Shown: positions 19,153 to 28,175 of the stretch, in pieces | How positions within the stretch are numbered: the first letter of the stretch is position 1 | Layout of the letters: each line of letters opens with the position of its first letter | Source: Methanohalobium evestigatum Z-7303 | GTDB lineage: Archaea; Halobacteriota; Methanosarcinia; Methanosarcinales; Methanosarcinaceae | DNA length: 64,000 nucleotides | Direction of reading: 5' to 3' | Assembly: GCF_000196655.1 (NCBI RefSeq) | Contig: NC_014253.1 | Coordinates: 744,001-808,000 of the forward strand | Translations under genes and position numbers: made by a program | Notes under the pieces: model-generated | The model's input: only the letters and a program-made list of their open reading frames with translations | Databases searched by the model: none | What the model was told of the DNA's origin: nothing

Positions 19153-20499
19153 TTAATAACCGCGATTTTCATCGTTTTCCTTATAATATTCTTTTTTAGA
19201 GGGCTTGTTTTTCACCAGTGGTTCGTACAGAAAATACTTCTGGACATAAGACCGTATTTCTTCATCTGAAATACACGACTGTCTCTGTTCATTATCATAA
19301 AGTGACTGGATTTCAGATTGAATCTTTTTCAAACGTGGGTCATTTTTATCAATCTCAGTATTAACATCCATCAGTTCGTTCAAAACTTCCTGCACCTTGT
19401 GCCTGAGAACACCGACACCTGACGACTCACCTACAAGGATTTCCCTCTCCCTGCCTACAGTTTCAGGTTTAAAGGGCTCATAGGTAAACGGGTTTTTGAT
19501 TACACCTGAAGAATGAATTCCTGATTCATGAGCAAATATATTTTTACCAACAACCGCCTTGTTCTTGGGGATTCTTATATCCAACTCTTTTTCTATGAAG
19601 TTGGCGATATCTGCTATAGGTTCAAGATTGTATTTTTCAAAACCTTCTACACGCTGGGATAGGAACAAAAGTAGTTTTTCCATTTCAGCATTACCTGCAC
19701 GTTCTCCTACACCCAGAAATGTAAGACTGGACCAGTTAGCTCCATACCAATATCCTGCCAGTGAATTGGCAAGTGAAAGCCCAAAATCATCATGTATATG
19801 TGTCTCTATATTAATTGCACCCAGTTCATTTTTCAGATGGTTTATCATAGAAGGTAGTCCGTACGGCTCATCCACATCAGGAAACGGTACTCCATAACCA
19901 AGTGTATCACATACTCTTACAGTAGTTTCAGGGTCTATTTCCAGAATCTTTTCTATCATGGGGTAGACAAAATTATAATTATCAGCACGCGTCATATCTT
20001 CAATATGGACCCTTGTACGTAATCCATGATCAACTGCATACTGGATTGCATTAAGATATTTTTCTTCTGCAGCTTCTCTGCTGGGCAACCCCATTTTATC
20101 AAATATGTGAGAATCTGAAACAGACATCAACAAACCAGTTTCTTCAATACCGTCAACATCCAGAACCATATCTATATCTTTTTCTGATGACCTTGCCCAC
20201 CCTGTGATTTCGGGTTTTTCATATCCCCTGTCAAACATTTCATATACAGCTTTACGGTCTCTTTCATTGAAAACAAAGGTTTCCAGCTTTTCAATTCCAA
20301 TTTCATGAAGGTATTCATAAATCTGTAGTTTATGGCTTGGTTTCATTACAATTCCAGGCATCTGAGAACCATCACGGATGGTACTGTCACTGATAAAAAC
20401 TTCCTGATTATGTGGAAGCTTTATTTTGGGCAAGTCATCATAATCACTGTAGACTTTCACTAAATTCCTCCTCGGAACGTTATGAGCAATTATTGTCAT
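19153..20499 (-). CDS. Re-citrate-synthase-like / homocitrate synthase family (DRE-TIM) enzyme
   Basis: The 448-residue protein belongs to the DRE-TIM metallolyases that condense acetyl-CoA with 2-oxoacids. The signature is DSTIRDGSQMPGIVMKP near residue 38, with the metal ligands HIHDDFG and the FLGVGERAGNAEMEKLL motif. It lacks a leucine-binding regulatory domain of LeuA length. The overall pattern recalls the Re-citrate synthase of clostridia and some methanogens rather than LeuA. Together with the facing isocitrate dehydrogenase it could begin 2-oxoglutarate synthesis. Homocitrate or isopropylmalate synthase activity is not excluded. GGAGGAAT precedes the start. Confidence 0.75.
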   Translation of the reverse strand: MTIIAHNVPRRNLVKVYSDYDDLPKIKLPHNQEVFISDSTIRDGSQMPGIVMKPSHKLQIYEYLHEIGIEKLETFVFNERDRKAVYEMFDRGYEKPEITGWARSSEKDIDMVLDVDGIEETGLLMSVSDSHIFDKMGLPSREAAEEKYLNAIQYAVDHGLRTRVHIEDMTRADNYNFVYPMIEKILEIDPETTVRVCDTLGYGVPFPDVDEPYGLPSMINHLKNELGAINIETHIHDDFGLSLANSLAGYWYGANWSSLTFLGVGERAGNAEMEKLLLFLSQRVEGFEKYNLEPIADIANFIEKELDIRIPKNKAVVGKNIFAHESGIHSSGVIKNPFTYEPFKPETVGREREILVGESSGVGVLRHKVQEVLNELMDVNTEIDKNDPRLKKIQSEIQSLYDNEQRQSCISDEEIRSYVQKYFLYEPLVKNKPSKKEYYKENDENRGY

Positions 20500-20779
20500 C
20501 TTTAATTAATATTAATGACATTTATTCATGTAGGTGTTATTATCGGTTTTGCTATTATATGAACACTACGATATGTAATCTCTGTTTTAAGGTCAATCTC
20601 ATTTAAACCTGTGGTTTATAATTAAACTAATACTACGTTATAACCAATTCATTAATAAAAGATTGTTGCAAACCAGTTTTACACTGATTTTAAAATATAT
20701 AAAACATCTGCAACACGACAATATTTTAATTTATAACAGTGTTTATAGGCAACATACAACCCAAAATAGATGTGATTCC

Positions 20780-21283
20780 ATGTGGAGACCCATAATTGAA
20801 AAATTCAAAAATCATCCTGCACAAGAAAAAGTTTTAAGAATTCTTTTTGAAAGGGGATTCCAGGTAGATAATGAGAAAAAGGTCAAATCCGGAAAAATAG
20901 AAATACCTCATACCCAGCTTGCAAGAGAAGCCAATGTTGACAGACGGGTAATCGATGCTACAACTGATACAATATTAAAAGACGAAATGCTTAAAGAGAT
21001 TTTTCAAAATATTACATCTATTCCATTTTTAAGGGACGTTGCTCCTTCACTGGAACTGGGCGTAATCATAATCACACCCGAGGACGCTGCAAGTACCGGT
21101 ATACTTGCTGAAGTTGCTACTGTGATTGCAAACCATGATATAAGTATAAGGCAAGCAGTTTCAGATGACCCTTATTTTAAGGATGAGCCAAAACTTACCA
21201 TTATAACAGATTCAAAAGTACCGGGATACCTTGTTGATGAAATTTTGAAACTGTGTACAGTTAAAGGAGTAAGTATATATTAA
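20780..21283 (+). CDS. HTH and ACT domain regulator of amino acid metabolism
   Basis: The 167-residue protein joins an N-terminal helix-turn-helix-like part (PHTQLAREANVDRRVIDATTDTIL) to a C-terminal ACT domain (GVIIITPEDAASTGILAEVATVIANHDISIRQAV...), the layout of a predicted archaeal regulator of amino-acid metabolism that senses a ligand at the ACT interface. I start at ATG 20780, where GTGATT precedes it; the longer frame from 20663 adds 39 low-complexity residues. The gene is divergent from the Re-citrate-synthase-like gene, so it might control it. Its stop abuts the stop of the next, convergent gene. Confidence 0.8.
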   Translation: MWRPIIEKFKNHPAQEKVLRILFERGFQVDNEKKVKSGKIEIPHTQLAREANVDRRVIDATTDTILKDEMLKEIFQNITSIPFLRDVAPSLELGVIIITPEDAASTGILAEVATVIANHDISIRQAVSDDPYFKDEPKLTIITDSKVPGYLVDEILKLCTVKGVSIY

Positions 21284-22474
21284 TTAAATAACAGTTTTTG
21301 CAAGTGACCAGCATATTTTAAGACCAGGTTTCAAATTAGATGGGTGCATCATCTTTTTTACCAATATCGATGGGTGGTCCATATCTCCGTATTTTGTTAT
21401 TGTGTCCAGTATTTTGGGATTGTTCATAGAATGTAGAAGGTCATTGAGTTGTTCATCCTTCAGGTTAGTAATAAACTCATGGATTTTCATACCTGTATCA
21501 AGTTCTTTTCCTATATTTGACTTCCATCGTTTTTCATATTCTACCAGACTGTTTTTTGATGGGTCTGCTTTTAAAGCTGATTTTGCTGCAACTTCACCAG
21601 CAATTTTTGCACACACCGCTCCAGGATATATCCCTCCTCCTGAAGTAGGTTTAACTTGTCCTGCTGCATCACCTACAACGATAACACCATCTGTAAAGGT
21701 TTTATCCAATGTACCAAGAGGTATAGCACCCACAACAAAATCCATCATACTGCCCTGATATCTTTCGGATATTTCTGGATTTGATTTTATTAAATGGTTC
21801 AAGTATTTAACAGCATCTGGTTCGGTTGTTCCAAGACCTATCCTGGATATACTTTTTGAAAGAGGCACTGTCCATGCAAAAAAACCCGGTGCGTATGAAC
21901 CAGGAAAGAGTTCTACAAATTCACTATTTTTGGATTCATATACTCCGTCAACCTGTATACCTGAAACAATTTTTTCTACATTTCCAAGACCTACCATCTT
22001 TGAAATGTTACTACGAATCCCGTCAGCACCAATTACAACATGTGCTTTAATTGTTTGCTTTACACCTTCTTTTAAAACATGAAGTTTCTGGATGCTTGAA
22101 CTGTTCTCAATTCCTACAGCTTTTGTCCTTAAAAGTATATCCACACCTGACTCCACTGCCGTTTGTGCAAGTTTTCTATCGAATGTCTTTCTGGAAACCA
22201 CATACGCTTTGGTCTGTCCGCCATCGATTTGAAGGGGGATTCCATCAGTTGAGTATATAAATGCACCTTTCACATTATTTAATACAAAATCATCTGAAGG
22301 TTCAAGGTCACATTCAGAAACCGCTCTGGTGCTGAGTAGTCCAGTACATCCTACAGGAGAACCAATGGATTGATGTTCTTCAATCAGCAACACACTTGCA
22401 CCATTGAGCGCAGCGTAACGAGATGCTATTGAACCTGCAGGACCTGCTCCTACAACAACTACATCGTATTTCAT
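21284..22474 (-). CDS. Geranylgeranyl reductase family FAD-dependent oxidoreductase
   Basis: The 396-residue flavoprotein starts with the FAD-binding VVVGAGPAGSIASRYAA and carries PVGCTGLL near residue 41, VIGADGIRSN and the second flavin motif GVIVVGDAAGQVKPTSGGGIYPG. These mark the archaeal geranylgeranyl reductase family, whose members saturate isoprenoid chains of archaeal lipids or respiratory quinone-like compounds. The exact substrate cannot be told. It lies upstream of ahcY copy 2 on the same strand. Confidence 0.88.
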   Translation of the reverse strand: MKYDVVVVGAGPAGSIASRYAALNGASVLLIEEHQSIGSPVGCTGLLSTRAVSECDLEPSDDFVLNNVKGAFIYSTDGIPLQIDGGQTKAYVVSRKTFDRKLAQTAVESGVDILLRTKAVGIENSSSIQKLHVLKEGVKQTIKAHVVIGADGIRSNISKMVGLGNVEKIVSGIQVDGVYESKNSEFVELFPGSYAPGFFAWTVPLSKSISRIGLGTTEPDAVKYLNHLIKSNPEISERYQGSMMDFVVGAIPLGTLDKTFTDGVIVVGDAAGQVKPTSGGGIYPGAVCAKIAGEVAAKSALKADPSKNSLVEYEKRWKSNIGKELDTGMKIHEFITNLKDEQLNDLLHSMNNPKILDTITKYGDMDHPSILVKKMMHPSNLKPGLKICWSLAKTVI

Positions 22475-22533
22475 AACTTTGTCAAGTAGTTATACTGGAT
22501 ATAAAAGAATTGGGATTAAATGTTTTAATTAGA

Positions 22534-23769
22534 TTATGTTCCGTGTTCCCATTCACGCATATATTTTTCCTGCTCTGTGGTCAATTCATCTATTTCAATT
22601 CCGAGTGCCTTTAGTTTCAGTTCAGCGATATAGGTATCGATTTCTGGTGGTACTGCATGCACATCAATATCAAGGTCATTATCTACAAGATGGCGAATAC
22701 AAAGCGCCTGATTTGAAAAACTCATATCCATTACTTCTGCAGGATGACCATCCCCTGCTGCCAGATTTACAAGACGGCCATCTGCAAGTAAATATATTCT
22801 GCGGTCACCAAGATGGTATTCCTTGATGTTTTCGCGTACTGTACGCACTGTTTTTGACATTGATTCAAGTTCTTCCAGATTCATTTCCACATTAAAATGA
22901 CCGGAATTAGCAAGAATTACTCCATCCTTCATTAATTTAAAATGGTCTCTGGTAAGGACTGAAACATTACCGGTGGTTGTTATAAAAATCTCACCTATTT
23001 TTGCAGCTTCATCCATTGTCATCACGCGATATCCATCCATACGCGCCTCGAGTGCTCTTACAGGATTTACTTCTGTTACTATGACATTGGCGCCAAGACC
23101 CTTTGCACGCATGGAACAGCCGCGACCACACCAACCATAACCAGCAACAACGACGTCTTTGCCCGCAACCAACAGATTGGTGGTTCTATTTATAGCATCC
23201 CATGTTGACTGACCTGTACCATACCGGTTATCAAAAAGGTATTTGGTAAATGCGTTGTTTACAGCTATCACTGGCATTTTTAAAGCATTGTCTTTACTCA
23301 TGGAATCGAGCCTGTAAACACCAGTGGTGGTTTCTTCTGTGCCTCCTTTAATACCAGAGAGTAATTCCTGACGGGTTTTATGGAGTGTAAATATAAGGTC
23401 TCCACCGTCATCTACGGTTATATCCGGATTAATATCCAGTACTTTATTAATGGATTCATAATACTCACTTCTGGAAGCATTATACTTTGCGTAACATGAA
23501 ACATTGTCCCTTGTATCCAATGCTGCAGCAACATCGTCCTGCGTACTCAAGGGATTACAACCGGTTATAGCGATTTCAGCACCTCCTGACGCAAGTGTCT
23601 CCACAAGAACGGCGGTTTTGGCTTCCACATGCAGTGCCATGGCTATCCTGCAGCCTTTAAGTGGTTTTTCAGATGCGAAACCATCCCTTATTATCGACAG
23701 TACAGGCATGTGGTTCCTTGCCCACTCTATTTTCTGGTTACCGGACTCGAGTAATGTATCATCCACCAT
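22534..23769 (-). CDS. ahcY: S-adenosyl/S-inosyl-L-homocysteine hydrolase, copy 2
   Basis: This is a paralog of the enzyme at 3972-5207, also 411 residues and complete (NAD motif VVAGYGWCGRG, EETTTG, NSGHFNVE). Residues 1-92 are identical between copies. Residues 93-150 differ strongly, then identical and divergent blocks alternate, for example GWCGKGVAMYAAGLGA in copy 1 against GWCGRGCSMRAKGLGA here. It ends in TAA, copy 1 in TGA. Both copies keep catalytic motifs, so neither looks dead. Copy 2 sits at the end of the CoA gene cluster, 21 bases after dadD copy 2. Confidence 0.9.
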   Translation of the reverse strand: MVDDTLLESGNQKIEWARNHMPVLSIIRDGFASEKPLKGCRIAMALHVEAKTAVLVETLASGGAEIAITGCNPLSTQDDVAAALDTRDNVSCYAKYNASRSEYYESINKVLDINPDITVDDGGDLIFTLHKTRQELLSGIKGGTEETTTGVYRLDSMSKDNALKMPVIAVNNAFTKYLFDNRYGTGQSTWDAINRTTNLLVAGKDVVVAGYGWCGRGCSMRAKGLGANVIVTEVNPVRALEARMDGYRVMTMDEAAKIGEIFITTTGNVSVLTRDHFKLMKDGVILANSGHFNVEMNLEELESMSKTVRTVRENIKEYHLGDRRIYLLADGRLVNLAAGDGHPAEVMDMSFSNQALCIRHLVDNDLDIDVHAVPPEIDTYIAELKLKALGIEIDELTTEQEKYMREWEHGT

Positions 23770-24590
23770 TTTTAAAAACTCCTTTATACATCAGAATTTA
23801 GCTCGCTCTACAAGACCGGATGCGGCAGTTCTGGCTCTGTCCAGTACATCCTGCTCATCCATACAAACTACTTCATAATCCTGCATAAGTATCCGACCGT
23901 CAACTATGGTCGTACTAACATCACTACCTGATGCGGAATATACAAGGTGTGAATGTATATCATACACTGGTGTGAGATGAGGTTTGTTCATATCTACTAT
24001 GATTACATCTGCATTATAACCCTCTCTCAATACACCACTTTTTATACCAAGTGCCCTCGCTCCGCTGGTTGTTGCCATCTCAAGCACCTGACGAGCCGGT
24101 AGTACTGTCGGGTCAAGGCTCTCCACCTTATGAAGTAGTGCCGCCGTTTTCATCTCTTCAAACATATCCAGGTTATTATTGTTAGATGCGCAGCCGTCTG
24201 TTCCCAGCGAGACATTTACGCCCCTGTCCAACATCCTGGGTACTGGTGCTACCCCGGATGCAAGTTTCATGTTGCTTACTGGATTATGGGATACATGAAC
24301 TCCTCGTCCTCGGAGTATTTCTATGTCATCATCCGACAACCAGACACAATGTGCTGCAAGTACGTCCGGACCTAAAAATCCAAGCCTGTCCAAAAGGTTG
24401 ATTGAACACATCCCGTACTGCTGTTTCATTTGATTTAATTCACTCTCGGTCTCAAGTACATGGATATGGATGCCGACTCTGTCGTGATTTGCCTCTTTTT
24501 TTACTTTTGACAAAAAACCTTCAGAACAGGTATAAGGAGCATGTGGTCCATACATTGTTATTATCCGACCTTCTGCCTCTCCTTTCCAGT
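23494..24590. repeat. Near-identical duplicated tract, copy 2 (pairs with 4932-6025)
   Basis: This is the partner of the tract at 4932-6025. It is 1097 bases long, 3 more than copy 1, with about ten substitutions, and includes the shared intergenic spacer and ribosome site of ahcY. The edges fall inside both genes rather than at gene ends, which argues for conversion and against a simple recent whole-pair duplication. Confidence 0.85.
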
Positions 24591-25086
24591 CAAGGACAAA
24601 CTGTTTTCCCTTGGATAACTCTACATCAGCAGACCTATTTTCACCCAAATCAATTAATCCATAGGAAAGAGCAGCCCTCATGCCAGAATCTTTAACAGCC
24701 TGTGCAACATCATTCATATGGATGTACATATCAGCAAATGAAGTTGTGCCTGATTTTATCATCTCCAGACATGCAAGTTTTGTTCCTATATACGCATCTT
24801 CATCTGTTAAATGCTCCTCAGCAGGCCAGATGTAATTCTTGAGCCATTCATCAAGAGGAATGTCATCTGCATAACCTCTGAATAACGTCATCGCTGCATG
24901 TGTATGGGTATTGACAAAACCCGGCATCACAACTGAGCCTTTTGCATCGATGATTTGGTCTGCATCCTGTTCAGTGGATTCTGCTACCTCTGTTATGGTA
25001 CCGTTTTCTATTACAACTACTCCCTGTGTTAACTCATAAGAATCCATTGTCAGGACGTAGACGTTTTTGATTATTATATCTGCCAT
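23791..25086 (-). CDS. dadD: 5'-deoxyadenosine / MTA / SAH deaminase, copy 2 (amidohydrolase)
   Basis: This paralog of 5229-6521 has 431 aa, one residue more because CASNNNNLDM has an extra asparagine codon. All metal motifs are intact (NTHTH, HIHVLE, AAHCVWL, LGTDGCASNN). The C-terminal 60% is almost identical at the DNA level to copy 1, residues 63-170 are divergent, and the N-terminus is again nearly identical. GGGGGAGT lies just ahead of the ATG at 25086 and decides the start of both copies. It follows the phosphopantoate ligase gene by 42 bases. Confidence 0.88.
   Translation of the reverse strand: MADIIIKNVYVLTMDSYELTQGVVVIENGTITEVAESTEQDADQIIDAKGSVVMPGFVNTHTHAAMTLFRGYADDIPLDEWLKNYIWPAEEHLTDEDAYIGTKLACLEMIKSGTTSFADMYIHMNDVAQAVKDSGMRAALSYGLIDLGENRSADVELSKGKQFVLDWKGEAEGRIITMYGPHAPYTCSEGFLSKVKKEANHDRVGIHIHVLETESELNQMKQQYGMCSINLLDRLGFLGPDVLAAHCVWLSDDDIEILRGRGVHVSHNPVSNMKLASGVAPVPRMLDRGVNVSLGTDGCASNNNNLDMFEEMKTAALLHKVESLDPTVLPARQVLEMATTSGARALGIKSGVLREGYNADVIIVDMNKPHLTPVYDIHSHLVYSASGSDVSTTIVDGRILMQDYEVVCMDEQDVLDRARTAASGLVERAKF
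24902..25052. repeat. Second near-identical tract, copy 2 (pairs with 6337-6487)
   Basis: These 151 bases match 6337-6487 exactly as far as I can see, between divergent codons on either side. They encode the early part of the deaminase, just after the first dozen residues. Confidence 0.8.
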
Positions 25087-25128
25087 ATTTACTCCCCCTA
25101 CTACAAATTGAAATAGAACTAATTTATT

Positions 25129-25899
25129 TTATAATCGTTTAGTGCCAGATTCTTTTGAAAACTTGCTAAGCCATGTTGTTATTTCATCAATCGCTAAAGT
25201 GATAATTCGATTGTTGTCATAACTATCTACAATTTCTCTTAATTTATCATAATTTAAATTTTTCATTTCATCGGCATATTGCAGCATATTTTCAAAAGCG
25301 CGGGTTATGTTATCCACTATCGTTACATCCGCGCATTGGGATGTACGGGATAAAGGATTCAAGTCAATCGCTATTACCACTTTATCCATTTCTGATAATT
25401 TTTCACATCTGTCTCCATCTTCCAGTGGTACCAATACTACATCTGCGCTGTATATGCCTTCATGGTCTACCATTCTTCTATCATGTGATAAATCAAGAAC
25501 TGAATCCCCTTTTCTCCCCAGTACATTTTCAGCACCGTGTGATTCCATATGTTCTATTATCCTGTCGATTCTGTCCCTGCTCCTGTGGAAAAGGTTTACC
25601 TCAAGTGATGCTTTGATAATATTGGACAATTCTACCATTTCATCAGGAACAAGTGCTGCAGTATTACCATTGATAGATATTACAGGTTTTTTAGCCAATA
25701 ATAAATGTGCTGTTGCTGCTCTTTCCGCTTCCTTTGCAGATTCAGTACTGTATTCTCCTATAAGGTAATCGAATGCTTCACCTCGACCCTGTGCAATTAA
25801 ACCCTGTGTGCTTGTTATGCCTTTTTTCACTCCCTCTACAGCCATTTCACGTGTTATGAGTGATTTATATCTTGGGTGGTCATGCGGAATTTGTGTCAT
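25129..25899 (-). CDS. 4-phosphopantoate--beta-alanine ligase
   Basis: The 256-residue protein is the archaeal phosphopantothenate synthetase, which joins 4-phosphopantoate to beta-alanine using ATP, replacing the bacterial PanC/CoaA order. Typical stretches are IPHDHPRYKSLITRE at the start, GRGEAFDYLIGE, PVISINGNTAALVP and IDLNPLSRTSQCADVTIVDNI. It follows the pantoate kinase gene by 26 bases, its partner in the same pathway, which makes the assignment strong. Confidence 0.93.
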   Translation of the reverse strand: MTQIPHDHPRYKSLITREMAVEGVKKGITSTQGLIAQGRGEAFDYLIGEYSTESAKEAERAATAHLLLAKKPVISINGNTAALVPDEMVELSNIIKASLEVNLFHRSRDRIDRIIEHMESHGAENVLGRKGDSVLDLSHDRRMVDHEGIYSADVVLVPLEDGDRCEKLSEMDKVVIAIDLNPLSRTSQCADVTIVDNITRAFENMLQYADEMKNLNYDKLREIVDSYDNNRIITLAIDEITTWLSKFSKESGTKRL

Positions 25900-25925
25900 A
25901 TATATTTACCTTTCAATTTAAACGA

Positions 25926-26801
25926 TTAAATTGTGTTACAACCTGTACCTGAATCTAATTCCAAAACTTCACCAAATTCTGACATAGAGTCGTACACTTC
26001 GTTTTTTGTCTTTTTATCAGTTATTGCAAATACAGTATCACCAATCATTGCCTGGGAAGCTTTGCCGCCAGACAATTCTATAGCTTCAATTAAATCCTTT
26101 GCTCTGTCCTTCAAGAGACCGGTTTCCATCGCGAAGTTTTTAGATTGCTCCATAAAATTATCGATTGTAGGGCGTTTCAGGATTAAAGAGTGAGCTTTTC
26201 CACCCGCTGAATTTATCCTATCAACCATTTCTCTGTTTTCAATAACCGATTTTGTAGATACATTACCCAATACTACAACATACACAGTAAATTTTTCTGA
26301 AGGTATAAAATCCACTTCTCCTTTTGATGGTTTACCGGGTTTTGTTCTGATAACTGCACCTCTATACAACTGTGCCGTAGCATCCCCCAGACCACTTCCC
26401 GTGTTTACTTCTGCCAGATGTACAATATCAGCGAGATGCTTGGATGTATAACTCAGAGAAAGTGCTTGGTTGAGCGCATAAGCTACGCTCAATGCTCCTG
26501 CACCTGATAATCCCAATCCACAACCTAATGGTATATTTGTCCTGATATTTACAGCAACAGGTAAATCTGTAAGCATATCTATTGCTGTGTTAATAGCATC
26601 CACCTGAACTGGTGAACCATTTAAAAGAACCCGAGTTCTTTTGAGCGTATCATCTGCACGTATTTCAGTTTTAACCCCCTGATCAAGCACCAGTCCGCAA
26701 CCAGTAGAACCTTTATATTGTAGGTCTTTATGGTTATGGATTTCAAAAAAACCTGTTATATGAGCAGGAGCGAAACCTGTTCCTGTATGTATTTCCGACA
26801 T
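25926..26801 (-). CDS. Pantoate kinase (GHMP family)
   Basis: The 291-residue GHMP kinase phosphorylates pantoate in archaeal CoA synthesis. The start GFAPAHITGFFEI, the ATP-binding loop PLGCGLGLSGAGALS near residue 100 and the C-terminal GGKASQAMIGDTVFA are visible. I start at ATG 26801, six bases behind AGGAG; an upstream GTG at 26816 lies inside that site. The gene begins 12 bases after, on the minus strand, the coaBC stop, and continues into the ligase gene, so three consecutive genes carry CoA synthesis. Confidence 0.92.
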   Translation of the reverse strand: MSEIHTGTGFAPAHITGFFEIHNHKDLQYKGSTGCGLVLDQGVKTEIRADDTLKRTRVLLNGSPVQVDAINTAIDMLTDLPVAVNIRTNIPLGCGLGLSGAGALSVAYALNQALSLSYTSKHLADIVHLAEVNTGSGLGDATAQLYRGAVIRTKPGKPSKGEVDFIPSEKFTVYVVVLGNVSTKSVIENREMVDRINSAGGKAHSLILKRPTIDNFMEQSKNFAMETGLLKDRAKDLIEAIELSGGKASQAMIGDTVFAITDKKTKNEVYDSMSEFGEVLELDSGTGCNTI

Positions 26802-26812
26802 CAAAAAGCTCC

Positions 26813-28048
26813 TCACTTTAATTTTTCAGCCAGGTTATCAAAAACTTTACTGGCAATAACCCGTTTAGAACCGCTTACATGGACAGGTTTTCCAGAATCC
26901 GAATCTATTATATATACTTCATTGGTATCGTCTCCCATACCCTTATATCCAACATTATTTGCAACTATAAGGTCAAGTCCATGTTCTTGCTGAAGTTTTT
27001 GAGACCTTGATATAAGCTCATCTTCTGTTATTCCGGTCTCTACCTTGAAACCAGTTATCACAAGTTCAGAATAAGCTTTCCTGACCTCATTTAACAATTT
27101 CCTTGTAGGTCTTAATACAAGAGACAATTGGTCATTACCAGATTTTATTTTATGAGACGAGTAATCCAATGTATAATCCGAGATTGCTGCAGAACTAATA
27201 AATGCATCGTATCCGTTTTCAAGTTCATCCATTACAGAATCAATCATCTGGTCAGCACTTTCTACATAGATTTCGTTTATCCCTTGAACATCAAGATAGT
27301 TTCTATGAACTATTGTAACATACGCTCCTCTTCTATAAGCTTCCAGAGCAAGTTCCATACCGGTTTTTCCTGATGAACGGTTAGTAAGAATTCGTATAGG
27401 GTCTATAGATTCTGCTGTGGCGCCACCTGTTATAAGAACCCTTTTACCTGTAAGATCACCATCTCTTGCTGCACGTTCTACATTTAATACCACTGTATCG
27501 TTTGGAGCGATTTTTGCTACTCCTTCCTCAAAATATGGCCCTACAAATGATACACCCCATGATTTTAATTTATCTATATTTTCTACTACTCCCGGGTGAT
27601 TATACATGGACTCATGCATTGCAGGTACTATTATAATAGGCATATTTGAACCAAGAGCAGTTGTTGCAAATGTTGTTACAGGAGTGTCATCAATACCTCC
27701 TGCTATTTTACCAATAGTATTGGCAGTTGCTGGAACTATAACCAGAAGGTCTGCACATCCATTAAGACCGCAGAATTTGACATGTTCCACATCGCCAGTG
27801 AGTTCTGTTATCACATTATTTCCTGTGGCATAATTAAGGGCACAGGGATTGATTATCCATTCCGATGCTTCTGTTGTTACTGCATAGACATCAGCACCAT
27901 TTCTTATTAAATCCCTTGCAACATCTACAACACGCACGGCTGCGATACTTCCAGTTACACCGAGTACAATCGTTTTACCTGCAAGTGACTCACTTTTCTG
28001 GTTCTTTATCCATTTTGTAGGATGTATCTGATGTGCTGTGTTCTTCAT
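26813..28048 (-). CDS. coaBC: Bifunctional phosphopantothenoylcysteine decarboxylase / phosphopantothenate--cysteine ligase
   Basis: The 411-residue fusion adds cysteine to phosphopantothenate (C-terminal CoaB part) and decarboxylates the product with FMN (N-terminal CoaC part). The CoaC half shows LGVTGSIAAVR, the FMN site PATANTIGKIAGGIDD and the PAMHESMY motif. The CoaB half shows VLITGGATAESIDPIRILTNRSSGKTG, SAAISDY and VANNVGYKGMGDDTNEVYII. It is first in a cluster with pantoate kinase, phosphopantoate ligase and the second dadD-ahcY pair. Confidence 0.95.
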   Translation of the reverse strand: MKNTAHQIHPTKWIKNQKSESLAGKTIVLGVTGSIAAVRVVDVARDLIRNGADVYAVTTEASEWIINPCALNYATGNNVITELTGDVEHVKFCGLNGCADLLVIVPATANTIGKIAGGIDDTPVTTFATTALGSNMPIIIVPAMHESMYNHPGVVENIDKLKSWGVSFVGPYFEEGVAKIAPNDTVVLNVERAARDGDLTGKRVLITGGATAESIDPIRILTNRSSGKTGMELALEAYRRGAYVTIVHRNYLDVQGINEIYVESADQMIDSVMDELENGYDAFISSAAISDYTLDYSSHKIKSGNDQLSLVLRPTRKLLNEVRKAYSELVITGFKVETGITEDELISRSQKLQQEHGLDLIVANNVGYKGMGDDTNEVYIIDSDSGKPVHVSGSKRVIASKVFDNLAEKLK

Positions 28049-28175
28049 ATACTAATCTCAGGTTTTATAATAATAAGTAGGTTGCCATATCAATCCTGAA
28101 CTGATTTATTAATATTTTTACCTAAATATAGTAGCCATAATTTTTATTTAAGAAAGAAAAAGAACTATACTATAT

